Source: Caproicibacter sp047833665
GTDB lineage: Bacteria > Bacillota > Clostridia > Oscillospirales > Acutalibacteraceae
DNA: 64,000 bases
Assembly (NCBI GenBank): GCA_047833665.1
Contig: CP181261.1
Coordinates: forward strand, 2,418,001 to 2,482,000
Direction of reading: 5' to 3'
Positions within the stretch are counted from its first letter, which is position 1. Every line of letters begins with the position of its first letter. The translations under genes and the position numbers were made by a program. Below, piece by piece: positions 1-8,964 of this stretch. The notes beneath the pieces were generated by a model. The model ran no database searches and was not told the origin of the DNA. It saw only the letters and a program-made list of their open reading frames with translations.

Positions 1-159
1 CGCCATCTTACAATGAAAAGCCAGCCTTCGCTGGACTTTTTCGACAGGCTGGGAAACTGGGGATATTGTGCAGCAAACACCTTGCTCAGCCAGATGGGTA
101 ATCTCTATATTCAGGAAATCCCAAAAGATTTAGACAATTATGTTCGCAAGCTTGCGTAA
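1..159 (+). CDS. C-terminal end of an unrecognised protein
   Basis: An open frame enters from the left edge and ends with TAA at 157-159, giving about 52 residues that finish in ..NYVRKLA. It contains the motif NWGYCAANTLL. There is no ribosome binding site before the internal ATG at 13, so this is most likely the tail of a longer gene starting outside the window. I do not recognise the family. Confidence 0.45.
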   Translation, partial: RHLTMKSQPSLDFFDRLGNWGYCAANTLLSQMGNLYIQEIPKDLDNYVRKLA

Positions 160-477
160 AGAATGCAGCCTTGCTAGCAAACATGTGCTTTTTGCTGTGT
201 CATAGATTTTATCTATGATTTCATATCAATTTTCTGTATTAGACAGAAAAGGCAGGAAGCCGTTACAATCATTCATATAATAATTGTTAATTAGGGTAGC
301 AGTATCTTAGCTTTGCTCAATCATAACAGCAAAATGTTTTTAATATCCGCAAGACAGTCCATGCCGTGCAGGCAGTTTGCTTGAAAAGGACAGGGAACTC
401 TTATATAGCTTTTACACTGCACAAGCGGAAATAATAGAATGATATATTAATATTTATGAAAGTTAGGAGCGAAACGA
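160..477. other. Intergenic leader before metE
   Basis: This stretch of 318 bases holds no plausible gene. It has a small dyad around 206-222 (CATAGAttttaTCTATG) and AT-rich runs near 440-460 that could hold the metE promoter. I looked for the conserved core of a SAM riboswitch and for a T-box sequence and saw neither, so control of metE cannot be read from the sequence. Confidence 0.4.
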
Positions 478-2754
478 ATGAAAACATCTGTCATCGGGTA
501 TCCTCGAATTGGTTCACAGCGGGAATTAAAGTTTGCAACGGAACAGTACTTTAAAAAAGCAATCACACAAGAGGAATTGCAAGCCGTTGCATCTAATCTA
601 AGGAAAGAACATTGGCAAGTTCAAAAAAATCATGGAATTGATTTCATTGCCTCAAATGATTTTTCCTTTTACGATAACCTTTTGGATACAGCTGTCTTAC
701 TCAATGCTGTTCCAGCCAGATATCGGCGGATACATCTGGAGAAAATGGATGAATATTTTGCCATGGCCAGAGGGTATCAAGGGGAAAAAGGTGATGTTAA
801 GGCCCTTTCTATGAAAAAATGGTTTAATACCAATTATCATTTCCTAGTTCCGGAAATTGAGGACACAACCAACATTTCTCTTGTGGGCACAAAACCATTT
901 GATGAATATTTAGAGGCAAAGGCTTTGGGCATTGAGACAAAGCCGGTAATCATTGGCCCATTTACATTTTTAAAGCTAGCAAAATTTACAGGGCAAAGAA
1001 GTGCAGCCGATGCAGCAGGGCCCATCACGCATGCCTATATGGATATTTTAGAAAAATCAAATCGCCTGGGTGTCTCATGGGTCCAGTTTGACGAACCGGC
1101 GCTTGTCCTAGATTTAACCGATGAGGATATCACTTTGGTTCAGCAGATATACCGTTCGGTTCTGTCTGCGAAAGGTACCGTAAGGGTGCTTTTGCAAACG
1201 TATTTTGGGGATATCCGCGATTGCTATGGTGATATGATTGCTATGCCATTTGACGGAATTGGACTGGATTTTATCGAAGGCAAGGAAAATCTATCGCTGA
1301 TTCAAAACTTTGGATTTCCGAAAGATAAAATTCTTTTTGCCGGAATCATCAACGGCAAAAATATTTGGAGAAACCATTACGCGGATTCCATTCATATTAT
1401 CAAAGAATTGGAACAATATACCGATGAACTGGTGCTCAGCACCTCCTGCTCCTTGCTTCATGTGCCGTATACCGTAAAAAATGAGACACGCATTTCAGAG
1501 GAAGATAAAAAACATTTGGCTTTTGCGGAGGAAAAACTCACAGAGCTGTCCGAATTAAAAGCGATTTTATCCTCGAAATCCCCGGAATCTGCTGCCGAAT
1601 ACAAAGAAAACCAAAAACTGTTTCATCTTCGGAGAAATCGGGGAAATGAAAAGGTTCGGGCGGCGGTTTCTGCCTTATCAAAAGATGATTTTATCAGGTC
1701 CCCCAGCTTTCAGGAACGCGAAAAAATTCAGAAAGCCAAGCTAAAGTTGCCGCTACTTCCCACGACAACCATCGGCTCTTTTCCGCAGACTGCGGATGTA
1801 AAAGCCAACCGCTTTAATTATAAAAAAGGGAATATTACACAGTTGCAATACACCGCGTTTAACAAGAAAAAAATTGCAGAATGGATTGCCTTACAGGAAA
1901 AAATCGGATTGGATGTTTTGGTCCATGGAGAATTTGAACGGAATGATATGGTGGAATATTTTGCAGAAAATCTGAGCGGATTTATTGTAACGCAGAAGGG
2001 ATGGGTGCAATCCTATGGCACTCGGTGTGTGAAGCCGCCCATCATATGGGATGATGTTTCACGCTCTCAGCCTATCACAGTGGACTATACCGTGTATGCC
2101 CAGTCCCTAACGCACAAATATGTAAAAGGAATGTTGACCGGACCCATTACAATTTTAAACTGGTCTTTTCCGCGTGAGGATATTCCCCTAAAAGACTGCG
2201 CTTTTCAAATTGCGCTTGCCATTCGGGAAGAAGTGCTTGACCTTGAAGCAAACGGTATCAAAGTGATTCAGATTGACGAAGCGGCGCTGAGGGAAAAATT
2301 GCCTCTTCGGCGGTGCGATTGGCACGAAGACTACCTTTGTTGGGCCATTCCTGCGTTTCGGCTGGTTCATAGCGGCGTAAAAGCAGAAACACAAATTCAT
2401 ACCCATATGTGTTACAGTGAATTTTCCGATATTATCAAAGAGATTGACGATATGGACGCAGATGTGATTACGTTTGAAGCGGCACGGTCCGATTTTAGCA
2501 TTGTTGAAAAAATAAAGGAAAGCGGTTTTCGCACGGAGGTGGGGCCAGGCGTTTATGATATTCATTCGCCCCGGGTGCCGAGTGTGTCAGAAATCAAGAA
2601 TGAACTGTTGCAGATGCTTCAAAAAATACCAAAGGAAAAACTCTGGGTCAATCCGGACTGCGGCCTGAAAACCAGAGGTGTAGATGAAACCATACCCAGC
2701 CTGCAGCATCTGGTGTCTGCGGCCAAAGAAGTCAGGGCGTGTTTGCAGCCATGA
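478..2754 (+). CDS. metE: Cobalamin-independent methionine synthase
   Basis: MetE transfers the methyl group of 5-methyltetrahydrofolate (triglutamate form) directly to homocysteine, the last step of methionine synthesis, in the cytoplasm. The 758-residue length is that of the family (E. coli 753). The N-terminus has the typical GYPRIGSQRELKFA motif. The zinc ligands of the C-terminal barrel are all present: His643, Cys645, Glu667 and Cys728, each exactly two positions beyond the E. coli residues. The start follows TTAGGAGCG at 464-472. It overlaps the next gene, metF, which makes its methyl donor, so the two form an operon. Confidence 0.97.
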   Translation: MKTSVIGYPRIGSQRELKFATEQYFKKAITQEELQAVASNLRKEHWQVQKNHGIDFIASNDFSFYDNLLDTAVLLNAVPARYRRIHLEKMDEYFAMARGYQGEKGDVKALSMKKWFNTNYHFLVPEIEDTTNISLVGTKPFDEYLEAKALGIETKPVIIGPFTFLKLAKFTGQRSAADAAGPITHAYMDILEKSNRLGVSWVQFDEPALVLDLTDEDITLVQQIYRSVLSAKGTVRVLLQTYFGDIRDCYGDMIAMPFDGIGLDFIEGKENLSLIQNFGFPKDKILFAGIINGKNIWRNHYADSIHIIKELEQYTDELVLSTSCSLLHVPYTVKNETRISEEDKKHLAFAEEKLTELSELKAILSSKSPESAAEYKENQKLFHLRRNRGNEKVRAAVSALSKDDFIRSPSFQEREKIQKAKLKLPLLPTTTIGSFPQTADVKANRFNYKKGNITQLQYTAFNKKKIAEWIALQEKIGLDVLVHGEFERNDMVEYFAENLSGFIVTQKGWVQSYGTRCVKPPIIWDDVSRSQPITVDYTVYAQSLTHKYVKGMLTGPITILNWSFPREDIPLKDCAFQIALAIREEVLDLEANGIKVIQIDEAALREKLPLRRCDWHEDYLCWAIPAFRLVHSGVKAETQIHTHMCYSEFSDIIKEIDDMDADVITFEAARSDFSIVEKIKESGFRTEVGPGVYDIHSPRVPSVSEIKNELLQMLQKIPKEKLWVNPDCGLKTRGVDETIPSLQHLVSAAKEVRACLQP

Positions 2755-3632
2755 AAATTTCGGAACTGTTTCAAACAAAAAGAGTCCTGTCTTTGGAAAT
2801 CTTTCCGCCGAAACGGACCGATTCAGTGGATACCATTTATCACGCAATAGAAGAATTAAAAAACTTAAATCCGGATTTTATCAGTGTGACCTATGGTGCA
2901 GGAGGAAAGCTGCACAACGCACAAACGCTGCAGATTGCGTCTGCACTGAAAAACCGCTTTGGTATTGAGAGTGTTGCTCATCTTCCGTGCATCAATTTCA
3001 CAAGGGAAGAGGCTCTCCAAATGCTCCGCTCGCTCAAGCGTGCGGGAATTGAAAATATACTCGCGCTGCGCGGGGATATCAACCCCGACTGCCCTCGCAA
3101 AACAGATTTTGAATATGCCAGTGATTTAGTTTCGTTCATCAGAGAAAACGCAGATTTTCACATTATAGCCGCCTGCTATCCGGAAGGACATCGGGAATGC
3201 GATTCTATTGTTGAGGATATCCGAAACTTGAAACGAAAAGTCGATGCCGGAGTCAATCATTTAATTACGCAGTTGTTTTTTGACAATCACTATTTTTATA
3301 CTTTTCTGGAACGTGCCCGGATTGCGGGGATTGACGTTCCAATTGAGGCAGGGATTATGCCCGTTGTCAATAAAAAACAGATTGAACGTATTGTTTCTCT
3401 TTGCGGTGTTACGCTGCCCGAAAAATTTTTATCCGTCATGGAGCGGTATGAACACAATCCCACAGCATTGCGCGAGGCCGGAATCGCATATGCCGTTGAC
3501 CAAATTGTGGATTTAATGGCGCATGACGTGGACGGAATCCACCTTTATACCATGAACAATCCCTATGTGGCGTATAAAATTTATGAACAATGCCGAGAAG
3601 AATTTGCTATTTTTCAGTCAGTGACAGCGTAA
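2751..3632 (+). CDS. metF: 5,10-methylenetetrahydrofolate reductase
   Basis: MetF is the flavoprotein that reduces 5,10-methylene-THF to 5-methyl-THF, the methyl donor for MetE. The 293-residue protein begins MKISELFQTKR and carries the family features SLEIFPPK, SVTYGAGG, ALRGD and the QLFFDN motif of the folate/FAD barrel. I chose the ATG at 2751 because it overlaps the metE stop as ATGA and gives the usual N-terminus. A GTG at 2739 in the same frame would add four residues but lies directly against the only Shine-Dalgarno-like AGGG. Translational coupling with metE is likely. Confidence 0.95.
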   Translation: MKISELFQTKRVLSLEIFPPKRTDSVDTIYHAIEELKNLNPDFISVTYGAGGKLHNAQTLQIASALKNRFGIESVAHLPCINFTREEALQMLRSLKRAGIENILALRGDINPDCPRKTDFEYASDLVSFIRENADFHIIAACYPEGHRECDSIVEDIRNLKRKVDAGVNHLITQLFFDNHYFYTFLERARIAGIDVPIEAGIMPVVNKKQIERIVSLCGVTLPEKFLSVMERYEHNPTALREAGIAYAVDQIVDLMAHDVDGIHLYTMNNPYVAYKIYEQCREEFAIFQSVTA

Positions 3633-3667
3633 ATATATTGGTATTACGTTCCAAAATTGCAACTTAA

Positions 3668-4599
3668 ATTGCAATAACAAATTGAACACTTTCCCTGGAT
3701 AAAGTTATTTACTGGTTGGAAGTGTAAATTCTGTCCAAATGTGCATCGAACAGCTCCTCAGGGGTCTGATAACCTAATCGTTTCCTGGGCGTGGCATTTA
3801 TCTCGTCCGCAAACATGAAGATTTGTTCGGCGGTAAATCCATTGATAGAGCAACCCTTTGAGATATATTTTCGTAGTATGCGATTGGTCCTCTCATTTAC
3901 AGGTCGTTCCCAAGCCGAGTGCTGTTCCATGGCACTGGCAACACCGGTGATTGTTTTTGCCGTCAATCCGAATGGAAAGATAATAGCCTGTCATGCGCTC
4001 TACAATGGTAAATACAGCTGCCTCACCGCTTCTTTTTCGGCCCAATACCGTATCAGATTCCCAGTGCCCAAATGTGTTTCGATCTGCTACCTCAGGTGGC
4101 CGCCAATCAATGGATTTCCCTTTGATACGCTTAGAAAGCCGTGGCTTTCTGCGAGAATGCCTATTTAACACCTCAGGAATTCAAATAGCGGGAGCGGTAA
4201 TTCTCCCCCTTTCCACAGTATTCGCTCCGTGCCCGCCCTACGCACTCATCAAAGGACCAGTTTTGCTTACGAACCTTTTTGACCATCCAACGGATAAAGT
4301 CAGAGTCCCCCGATACCGGTTCTAGGACGATGGCAGCGACTGCGATTTGCTTTGTAGACTGCAGCTCCACGTTTGGCTGAGCAGCCGGGTTTGCGACCAC
4401 AGCCGGAGTATTCCGGAGTTCTGCACCACGCTCTTCTGCTCTAAGATGTTGCCCCTCTTGCGTTCTTCGATCTTTATGATAGTATGGTTCTTGTCCATAG
4501 CGTTCAGGCCTTTCTGTCAAGATTGAGAGTGGTAACTTTATCCTAACAGATCCCTGAGTGCTATGGAATCTTTTTATATGTTCAATTTCATTTTACAAT
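3668..4599. mobile_element. Decayed IS30-family element
   Basis: The region is bounded by imperfect inverted repeats at 3668-3688 and 4579-4599; 17 of 21 positions match and both outer parts contain TGTTCAATTT. At about 930 bp it is shorter than a usual IS30 element (about 1.1 kb). It contains a broken transposase on the minus strand. It sits directly downstream of metF and marks the start of the accessory region. Confidence 0.8.
3709..4498 (-). pseudogene. IS30-family transposase, frameshifted and internally deleted
   Basis: The reading moves through at least three frames. An ATG at 4498 starts MDKNHTIIKIEERKRG. A second frame gives DSDFIRWMVKKVRKQNWSFD, a third gives NTFGHWESDTVLGRKRSG (first catalytic Asp of the DDE domain), and the last gives NERTNRILRKYISKG and TPRKRLGYQTPEELF, the usual C-terminus. 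The middle part that should carry the second catalytic Asp (DNGSEF-type motif) is missing between ..ASAMEQ and HSAWERP... The gene cannot be active. Confidence 0.85.
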
Positions 4600-4684
4600 C
4601 TACCAGAATAAAAAGAGCTGCTCTTTGAACAGCTATTTTTTGTAACATATATGTATCCTCTACGCTACTCAAGGAGAGCTGCTA

Positions 4685-4713
4685 GGGGCCTGCGGACTTC
4701 CATTGACACTAGC
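4685..4713. repeat. 29-bp scar of two joined IS ends
   Basis: The first half (GGGGCCTGCGGAC) is the outer end of the IS3 elements found at 6223 and 37020. The second half (ACTTCCATTGACACTAGC) is the outer left end of the IS256-type element, with one mismatch. Nothing of either interior remains. It looks like the trace of a deletion that removed an IS3/IS256 pair. Confidence 0.6.
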
Positions 4714-4767
4714 TGTACAAAAACTTTATATATGTCAAATATCCACAATAGTAAATACGTGTAAAGA

Positions 4768-4800
4768 TAAACCCTTGAGGCTGGATTCCTCAAGAGTTTA
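4768..4800 (-). terminator. Terminator of the secreted/membrane protein pair
   Basis: An inverted repeat (CTTGAGG ... CCTCAAG, extended by AAAC/GTTT with one mismatch) overlaps the stop of the 110-residue membrane protein. On the minus strand it is followed by GGGTTTATCTTT, only weakly T-rich. Confidence 0.5.
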
Positions 4801-5122
4801 AAGTCACTAATTTAGAAATTATATATCTATGACTAACTAGAACTAATATAAAGATAATAATTGTTACTAATAATGTGCAGGTATTTATATTTGCTCTATA
4901 ATTCCATAATAAAATTGATACAGAAATTATAAATATAGTTGAAATAAGACTATAAAAATTGATTGTAAAGCTCTGATTTATTGTCTGATATAAATTTGCT
5001 GTAATTATATACATAATTACGCTAGCTATTAAAAACTTAAAGTCTAAAATATTTTTACCAATTACTATTGTTACACCTATAGAAAACAAAAATACACTTA
5101 AATAATAAATAATCTTATTCAT
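4790..5122 (-). CDS. Small polytopic membrane protein, possible immunity protein
   Basis: The product is about 110 residues and almost entirely hydrophobic, with four predicted membrane segments (roughly 4-22, 28-46, 55-73 and 82-100) joined by very short loops and ending in a polar tail. I chose the ATG at 5122 because AGGCG lies 11 bases upstream; an ATG three codons earlier is too close to that site. It starts 18 bases after the stop of the secreted protein gene, so both are in one transcript. No family is recognised. Bacteriocin immunity proteins are often small membrane proteins encoded directly after the toxin, which makes that role possible but unproven. Confidence 0.55.
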   Translation of the reverse strand: MNKIIYYLSVFLFSIGVTIVIGKNILDFKFLIASVIMYIITANLYQTINQSFTINFYSLISTIFIISVSILLWNYRANINTCTLLVTIIIFILVLVSHRYIISKLVTLNS

Positions 5123-5140
5123 ATTTATCATCGCCTAACT

Positions 5141-5830
5141 TTAAACTGGTGAAGGAACAAGCAATCTAATTGTACGTGCTATTTTATCTACCCACCAGTC
5201 ACTAACTTGACTAGGCAACACACCTCTTAATACATTATATACAAATTCATCAATTGAATCTGAAATATCTGTATAAGCGTCAACAACTTGACCTAACTTA
5301 TTTATAAATCCTGCTGCTCCTTGTGCTGCAAAATATTTTTTTACTTTGCTTGGTAATTTATTCCAAACTTTCATTCCGTTTCTTTTAAACCAGTTTGCAA
5401 CAGCTTTTATGGCTTTCTTTGCAGCTGAACTACCAACGCTTCTGATTTGATATTTTCCATTTCTTAAAATTTGTTCTGTTGAGTTATCATTATCGTTATC
5501 TTTTAAAATAGCCTTTAATTCCTCTTGAAGAATCTTATCATCTTTCATCATTTTAACTAAATCATCTTCAAATTTTTGCATCTCTTGATCAGATATCTCA
5601 ATGTTACCTACAATATTTTGTGAATATATTTGAGATTGTGTATTTGAGTTACTCATAGCATATACACTTGGTGCTAAAGAATTAAATGCTAATGTTCCTA
5701 TTAATACTCCTAATGTTAGTTTTTTTAACTTGATAGATTGTAAAATCAAGTTGAACACATCAACGGTTAAACCAAATACCGTAGTCAAAGCCAGAAAAAG
5801 GCTCATAAACTTTTTAGATAAAGTTTTCAT
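5141..5830 (-). CDS. Secreted cationic protein, candidate toxin
   Basis: The 229-residue product starts MKTLSKKFMSL after a strong AAGGAG at spacing 9. It has two N-terminal hydrophobic stretches (about 8-28 and 36-56), the second ending in a signal-peptidase-like APSVYAMS. An acidic middle (about 75-115; rich in D, E and N) follows. The C-terminal half is basic, with helices rich in Lys, Trp and Ala (AAKKAIKAVANWFKRNG, KVWNKLPSKVKKYF), and ends near residue 229 in a hydrophobic RLLVPSPV. An acidic pro-part followed by a basic amphipathic part is seen in secreted antibacterial proteins; SAR2788-type putative toxins came to mind but I cannot confirm membership. Codon use is far more AT-rich than in the flanking genes, suggesting transfer. 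Confidence 0.6.
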   Translation of the reverse strand: MKTLSKKFMSLFLALTTVFGLTVDVFNLILQSIKLKKLTLGVLIGTLAFNSLAPSVYAMSNSNTQSQIYSQNIVGNIEISDQEMQKFEDDLVKMMKDDKILQEELKAILKDNDNDNSTEQILRNGKYQIRSVGSSAAKKAIKAVANWFKRNGMKVWNKLPSKVKKYFAAQGAAGFINKLGQVVDAYTDISDSIDEFVYNVLRGVLPSQVSDWWVDKIARTIRLLVPSPV

Positions 5831-6147
5831 AGGTAAACTCCTTTCTCAAAATCTAGAAATTAAATTTAAAGAAAGAGATAATAGACCATAGACATCACCA
5901 ACCTGTATAAAATAATTAGAAATATCCAATTTAACAATTCAAATTATAATATTACATTACGATAGAAAAATTAGTCGCAAAGTGTCGATTTAAAATAGGG
6001 CATAGACCATAATGATTAAGGTTAGTGGTTAAGATGAAGCTGCAATCATTCTCAACCTGTCAAAGTTTGTGCTAATTTTTCTGTGCGCCATTGATAACTT
6101 ACTTTTTAATAATTCTTCGTTTTCTACTATTACTTTGGCAAGCGTTG
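5831..6147. other. AT-rich upstream region of the candidate toxin operon
   Basis: No gene is seen in these 317 bases. They must contain the minus-strand promoter of the secreted protein gene. Short near-repeats containing CATAGACCATA or ACCATAGACATCA and CAACCTGT occur around 5884-5905 and 6001-6060 and could be regulator sites. Confidence 0.35.
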
Positions 6148-6222
6148 GAACCTGCGGACATTTTATTGAAGTCCCAATTACTTTTTATGCCTTTATAAAA
6201 TTGCGAACTTTATTGTACTCCA
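6148..6222. mobile_element. Chimeric remnant: IS3 end fused to IS256-type right end
   Basis: Positions 6148-6168 repeat the outer end of the IS3 element (CCTGCGGACATTTTATTG). They run straight into an IS256-type right end at about 6162-6222 (GAAGTCCCAATTAC ... GCGAACTTTATTGTACTCCA). The join lies in the octamer CATTTTAT, which both ends share. The complete IS3 copy begins at the next base. Confidence 0.65.
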
Positions 6223-7681
6223 GGGCCTGCGGACATTTTATTGGACTATATGGCTAATCCCATTTTGATTCTATATTCTGCTGGACTCAATCCTCCAAGA
6301 GATATTTTGATTCTCGTATCCCGATACCATACCATATAAGCTTCAATTTGCTGCATAAAATCTTCTACTGTGATACCTTGCCAAGAACGGCCGTAGAACA
6401 TCTCATTCTTCATTCTTCCAAAAAAACCTTCACAGGCTGAATTGTCCGGTGAACACCCTTTTTGAGACATTGATCTGATCAATCCTGCCTTACGGGTTCG
6501 ATCTATCCAGCCCGGCCATCGATAGTGACAGCCTCGATCTGAATGAATAATCGGATGCGCATCTTGAGGAAGTGCACTAATTGCACGATCCAGCATACGG
6601 TTTACCAATTGTGCGTCTGGTTTACAGCTAATGTTCCATGCTACCGGCATACCATCATAGCAGTCAATAATAGGAGACAAATATACTTTTCCTGCTGGAA
6701 TTGAGAACTCTGTCACATCAGTCAACCACTTCTGATTTGGCTTGTCAGCTCTGAAATTTCTTCGAATCACATTGGGTACTTCAGGGCTAATTTCTCCTTT
6801 GTAAGAGCAGTATTTTCTCGCTTTTCGGCCTTTCACAACCAAGCCATTTTCACGCATAATTTGACGTATCACCTTTTCGGATAGGGTATAGCCCTCTCGG
6901 TTCAATACTATTTTAATTCTACGATATCCATATCTTTCCTTATTGTTGTGGAATATGGTCGCAACAGCTTGATAATCATCTTTATGCTTCTTTGCAAAAC
7001 TGACCCGTTTGTTTTGATAGTAATAGCTGCTCTTTGCCAGTTTGAGTTTTTTTATCAATACAGGCAGTGGATACTTCTCTTTTAAGGCATCAACAATTAC
7101 TGCCTTCTCCCTGTTGTTCAAGGGACTCTTGTTGACGCCGGGGTCTTTTTTTAGCACATCAATTGTTTTTTTCAGAATGTCAATTTCTAACTGCATATCT
7201 TGGATTTTTGCTTTCAGTTCATCAAGTTCCTCTGAAGATGCAGCTTTTCCTTCCGTCAGTTTCCCTCTGGCTCGCTCATTGGATGCATTCATTAATGCCG
7301 CAGCACCTTTCTGGATATATTTGCGCCGCCAGTTATATATACTTGCTGTGCTATATCCCACTTCATTTGATACTAATTGTACATCTTCTCCCAGCTCAAA
7401 GCAACGGTGTAAAATCTCAAGCTTTAATTCTATAGGTGGATGGCGAGGGTGCTCCGGTGTATTATATCCACAAAAGGTGCATCGGTTTTCCGGCAACATT
7501 CGTTTTCGATTGATCCAATTGTATAGCGTTTGCCTGCGTGCCGGATATCCCAAAATCGTTATTGTTTTTGTTACCGATTTCGTTTCTTCATAAACCTCCA
7601 GGGCTTTTCGATATTGTTCCTCTGAATACATCCTCTATCTCCTTCCTGAGTGTATTCAGTCCAACTTTTTGTCCGCACCCC
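6223..7681 (-). mobile_element. IS3-family element, copy 1
   Basis: The element is almost identical to the copy at 35561-37020. Its ends are GGGCCTGCGGACATTTTATTGG on the left and the complement of GGGGTGCGGACAAAAAGTTGG on the right, an imperfect inverted repeat. One G of the terminal GGGG is missing on the left and the right end has a longer run of C. Neither flank shows a direct repeat, so the ends have been rearranged. Confidence 0.85.
6246..7631 (-). CDS. IS3-family transposase, single reading frame
   Basis: The 461-residue protein starts MYSEEQYRKALEVYEE after AGGAAGGAGATAGAGG. It has two N-terminal helix-turn-helix regions (about 10-55 and 70-115), a coiled coil (about 135-165, ending IDVLKKDPGV), and an IS3-type DDE integrase core from about 290. 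The core has the catalytic Asp in WLTDVTEF, Asp in HSDRGCHY and Glu in SACEGFFGRMKNE. Most IS3 elements make this protein by frameshifting between two frames; here it is one continuous frame. It differs from the second copy only at isolated residues (for example ENRCTF versus EDRCTF), so it is probably intact. Confidence 0.9.
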   Translation of the reverse strand: MYSEEQYRKALEVYEETKSVTKTITILGYPARRQTLYNWINRKRMLPENRCTFCGYNTPEHPRHPPIELKLEILHRCFELGEDVQLVSNEVGYSTASIYNWRRKYIQKGAAALMNASNERARGKLTEGKAASSEELDELKAKIQDMQLEIDILKKTIDVLKKDPGVNKSPLNNREKAVIVDALKEKYPLPVLIKKLKLAKSSYYYQNKRVSFAKKHKDDYQAVATIFHNNKERYGYRRIKIVLNREGYTLSEKVIRQIMRENGLVVKGRKARKYCSYKGEISPEVPNVIRRNFRADKPNQKWLTDVTEFSIPAGKVYLSPIIDCYDGMPVAWNISCKPDAQLVNRMLDRAISALPQDAHPIIHSDRGCHYRWPGWIDRTRKAGLIRSMSQKGCSPDNSACEGFFGRMKNEMFYGRSWQGITVEDFMQQIEAYMVWYRDTRIKISLGGLSPAEYRIKMGLAI

Positions 7682-7693
7682 CCCATCCTAATC

Positions 7694-7898
7694 CCTAGTG
7701 TCAAGGGAAGTTCGCAATTTAGGGGCTCCGAAAAATGAATTAGGCTACGTTTAACAGTGAAAGAATGGTTTTTGGGTTTAAGTATGCTCTAGAAACAGAC
7801 CAGTCTTCCGCATATTCCATGAGACATGTTGTTACCAACCGTAGGTAGGAATCCGGATTGGGAAATATTCCGACTACGCTGGTTCTGCGGCGGATTTC
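7694..7898 (-). mobile_element. IS256-type left-end fragment
   Basis: The fragment begins with CTAGTGTCAAGGG and contains the last roughly 53 codons of the IS256-type transposase (IRRRTSVVGIFPNPDSYLRL to ILSLLNVA, 7740 to about 7898). It stops abruptly where the left end of the next fragment begins, so one element was inserted into, or recombined with, another. Confidence 0.8.
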
Positions 7899-8790
7899 GC
7901 TAGTGTCAAGGGAAGTTCGCAATTTTTAGGGACTCCGAAAAATGAATTAGGCTGCGCTTAACAATGAAAGAATAGATTTTGGGTTTAAATATGCTCTGGA
8001 AACAGACCAGTCTTCCGCATACTCCATCAGATGTGTTGTTACCAGCCGTAGATAGGAATCCGGATTAGGAAATATTCCGACTACGCTGGTTCTGCGGCGA
8101 ATTTCCTTGTTTAGCCGTTCTAGCATATTGGTTGAGGAGATTTTGCGAGCATCGAGTTCCGGAAAAGCATAGAAGGCTAGAGAATCTTCCAGCCCATCTT
8201 GCAGAAGCTCAATTGCTTTTGGAAAGCGTTTTCCATACTGTTCTGATATTTGCTCTGCGCGTTGCCTAGCTATTTCAGCGGAAGGTGCCAGCCAAATCTC
8301 TTTTAACTGAGCCGCAAAGGATTCTTTTTCCTTCTGGGATACATGAGCCAAAATATTTCGCATAAAATGGACTTTGCACCGTTGCCAGGAAGCTCCCGGA
8401 AAACTCTCACGGATGGCTGCAATCAGCCCTTTGTTCGCGTCTGAAACCACCAGGAGCGGTGTTTTCAGACCACGATCTAGAAGACTTTGAAACAATTGAG
8501 AATAACTTTCTTTGGATTTTTCCAGCATTGGCTCTACGGCGAGGATATCCCTATGCCCCTGTTCATTGACGCCGCAAACTACCATCACAGCCATGCTGAC
8601 GACCCGGCCATCCAAACGGATTTTTTCATACAGTGCATCTGTCCAAATCACAGGATAGCGACCCGTCAGGGGCCGGCTGCGGAAGTACTGTACTTGCTCA
8701 TGAAGTCCTTTCGTCATTTCACTAACTTGACTGCGGGAAGGATTAATTGATCCAGCCGATATGAAATTGCAAACTTTATTGTACTCTATT
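7899..8790 (-). mobile_element. Internally deleted IS256-type element
   Basis: Both termini of the 1332-bp element are present (GCTAGTGTCAAGG at 7899 and AACTTTATTGTACTCTAT ending at 8789), but only about 890 bp lie between them. The roughly 440 missing bases include the transposase start and first part and most of the right end inside the last 30 bp. No target duplication is visible. Confidence 0.8.
7947..8744 (-). pseudogene. IS256-family transposase lacking its N-terminus
   Basis: About 265 residues match the intact copies from SRSQVSEMTKGL to the end. They keep the DDE residues in WTDALYEKIR, VVSDANKGL and NMLERLNKEIRRR. The first roughly 130 residues, including the real start, are lost at the deletion junction near 8744-8758. 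The frame stays open upstream into unrelated flanking sequence by chance. Confidence 0.85.
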
Positions 8791-8964
8791 GAATTATATG
8801 TAGCACATTCCCTCACCGCGTGATATAATTTGGGATAAAAGAAACAGTTTGTTTTTGGTGTGCCAGATAGGTCGTAGGCGATTTCCCTTAAATAACCGTA
8901 TCGGTGAACCATGAACACATGCGAGAACAAGAGCATAAATTTGCTTGCAGAAAGGAATGACGCG

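Noticed and set aside
160..477. Possible SAM riboswitch or T-box before metE
   Set aside because: No conserved core of either class could be found by eye; only a short dyad is present.
2188..2565. Open frame of 125 codons on the minus strand inside metE
   Set aside because: It lies wholly antisense to a clear, full-length metE and has no ribosome binding site or family similarity.
7740..7922. 60-codon frame seeming to start its own protein
   Set aside because: The first nine codons come from the end of the neighbouring IS copy; the rest is the tail of a truncated transposase.
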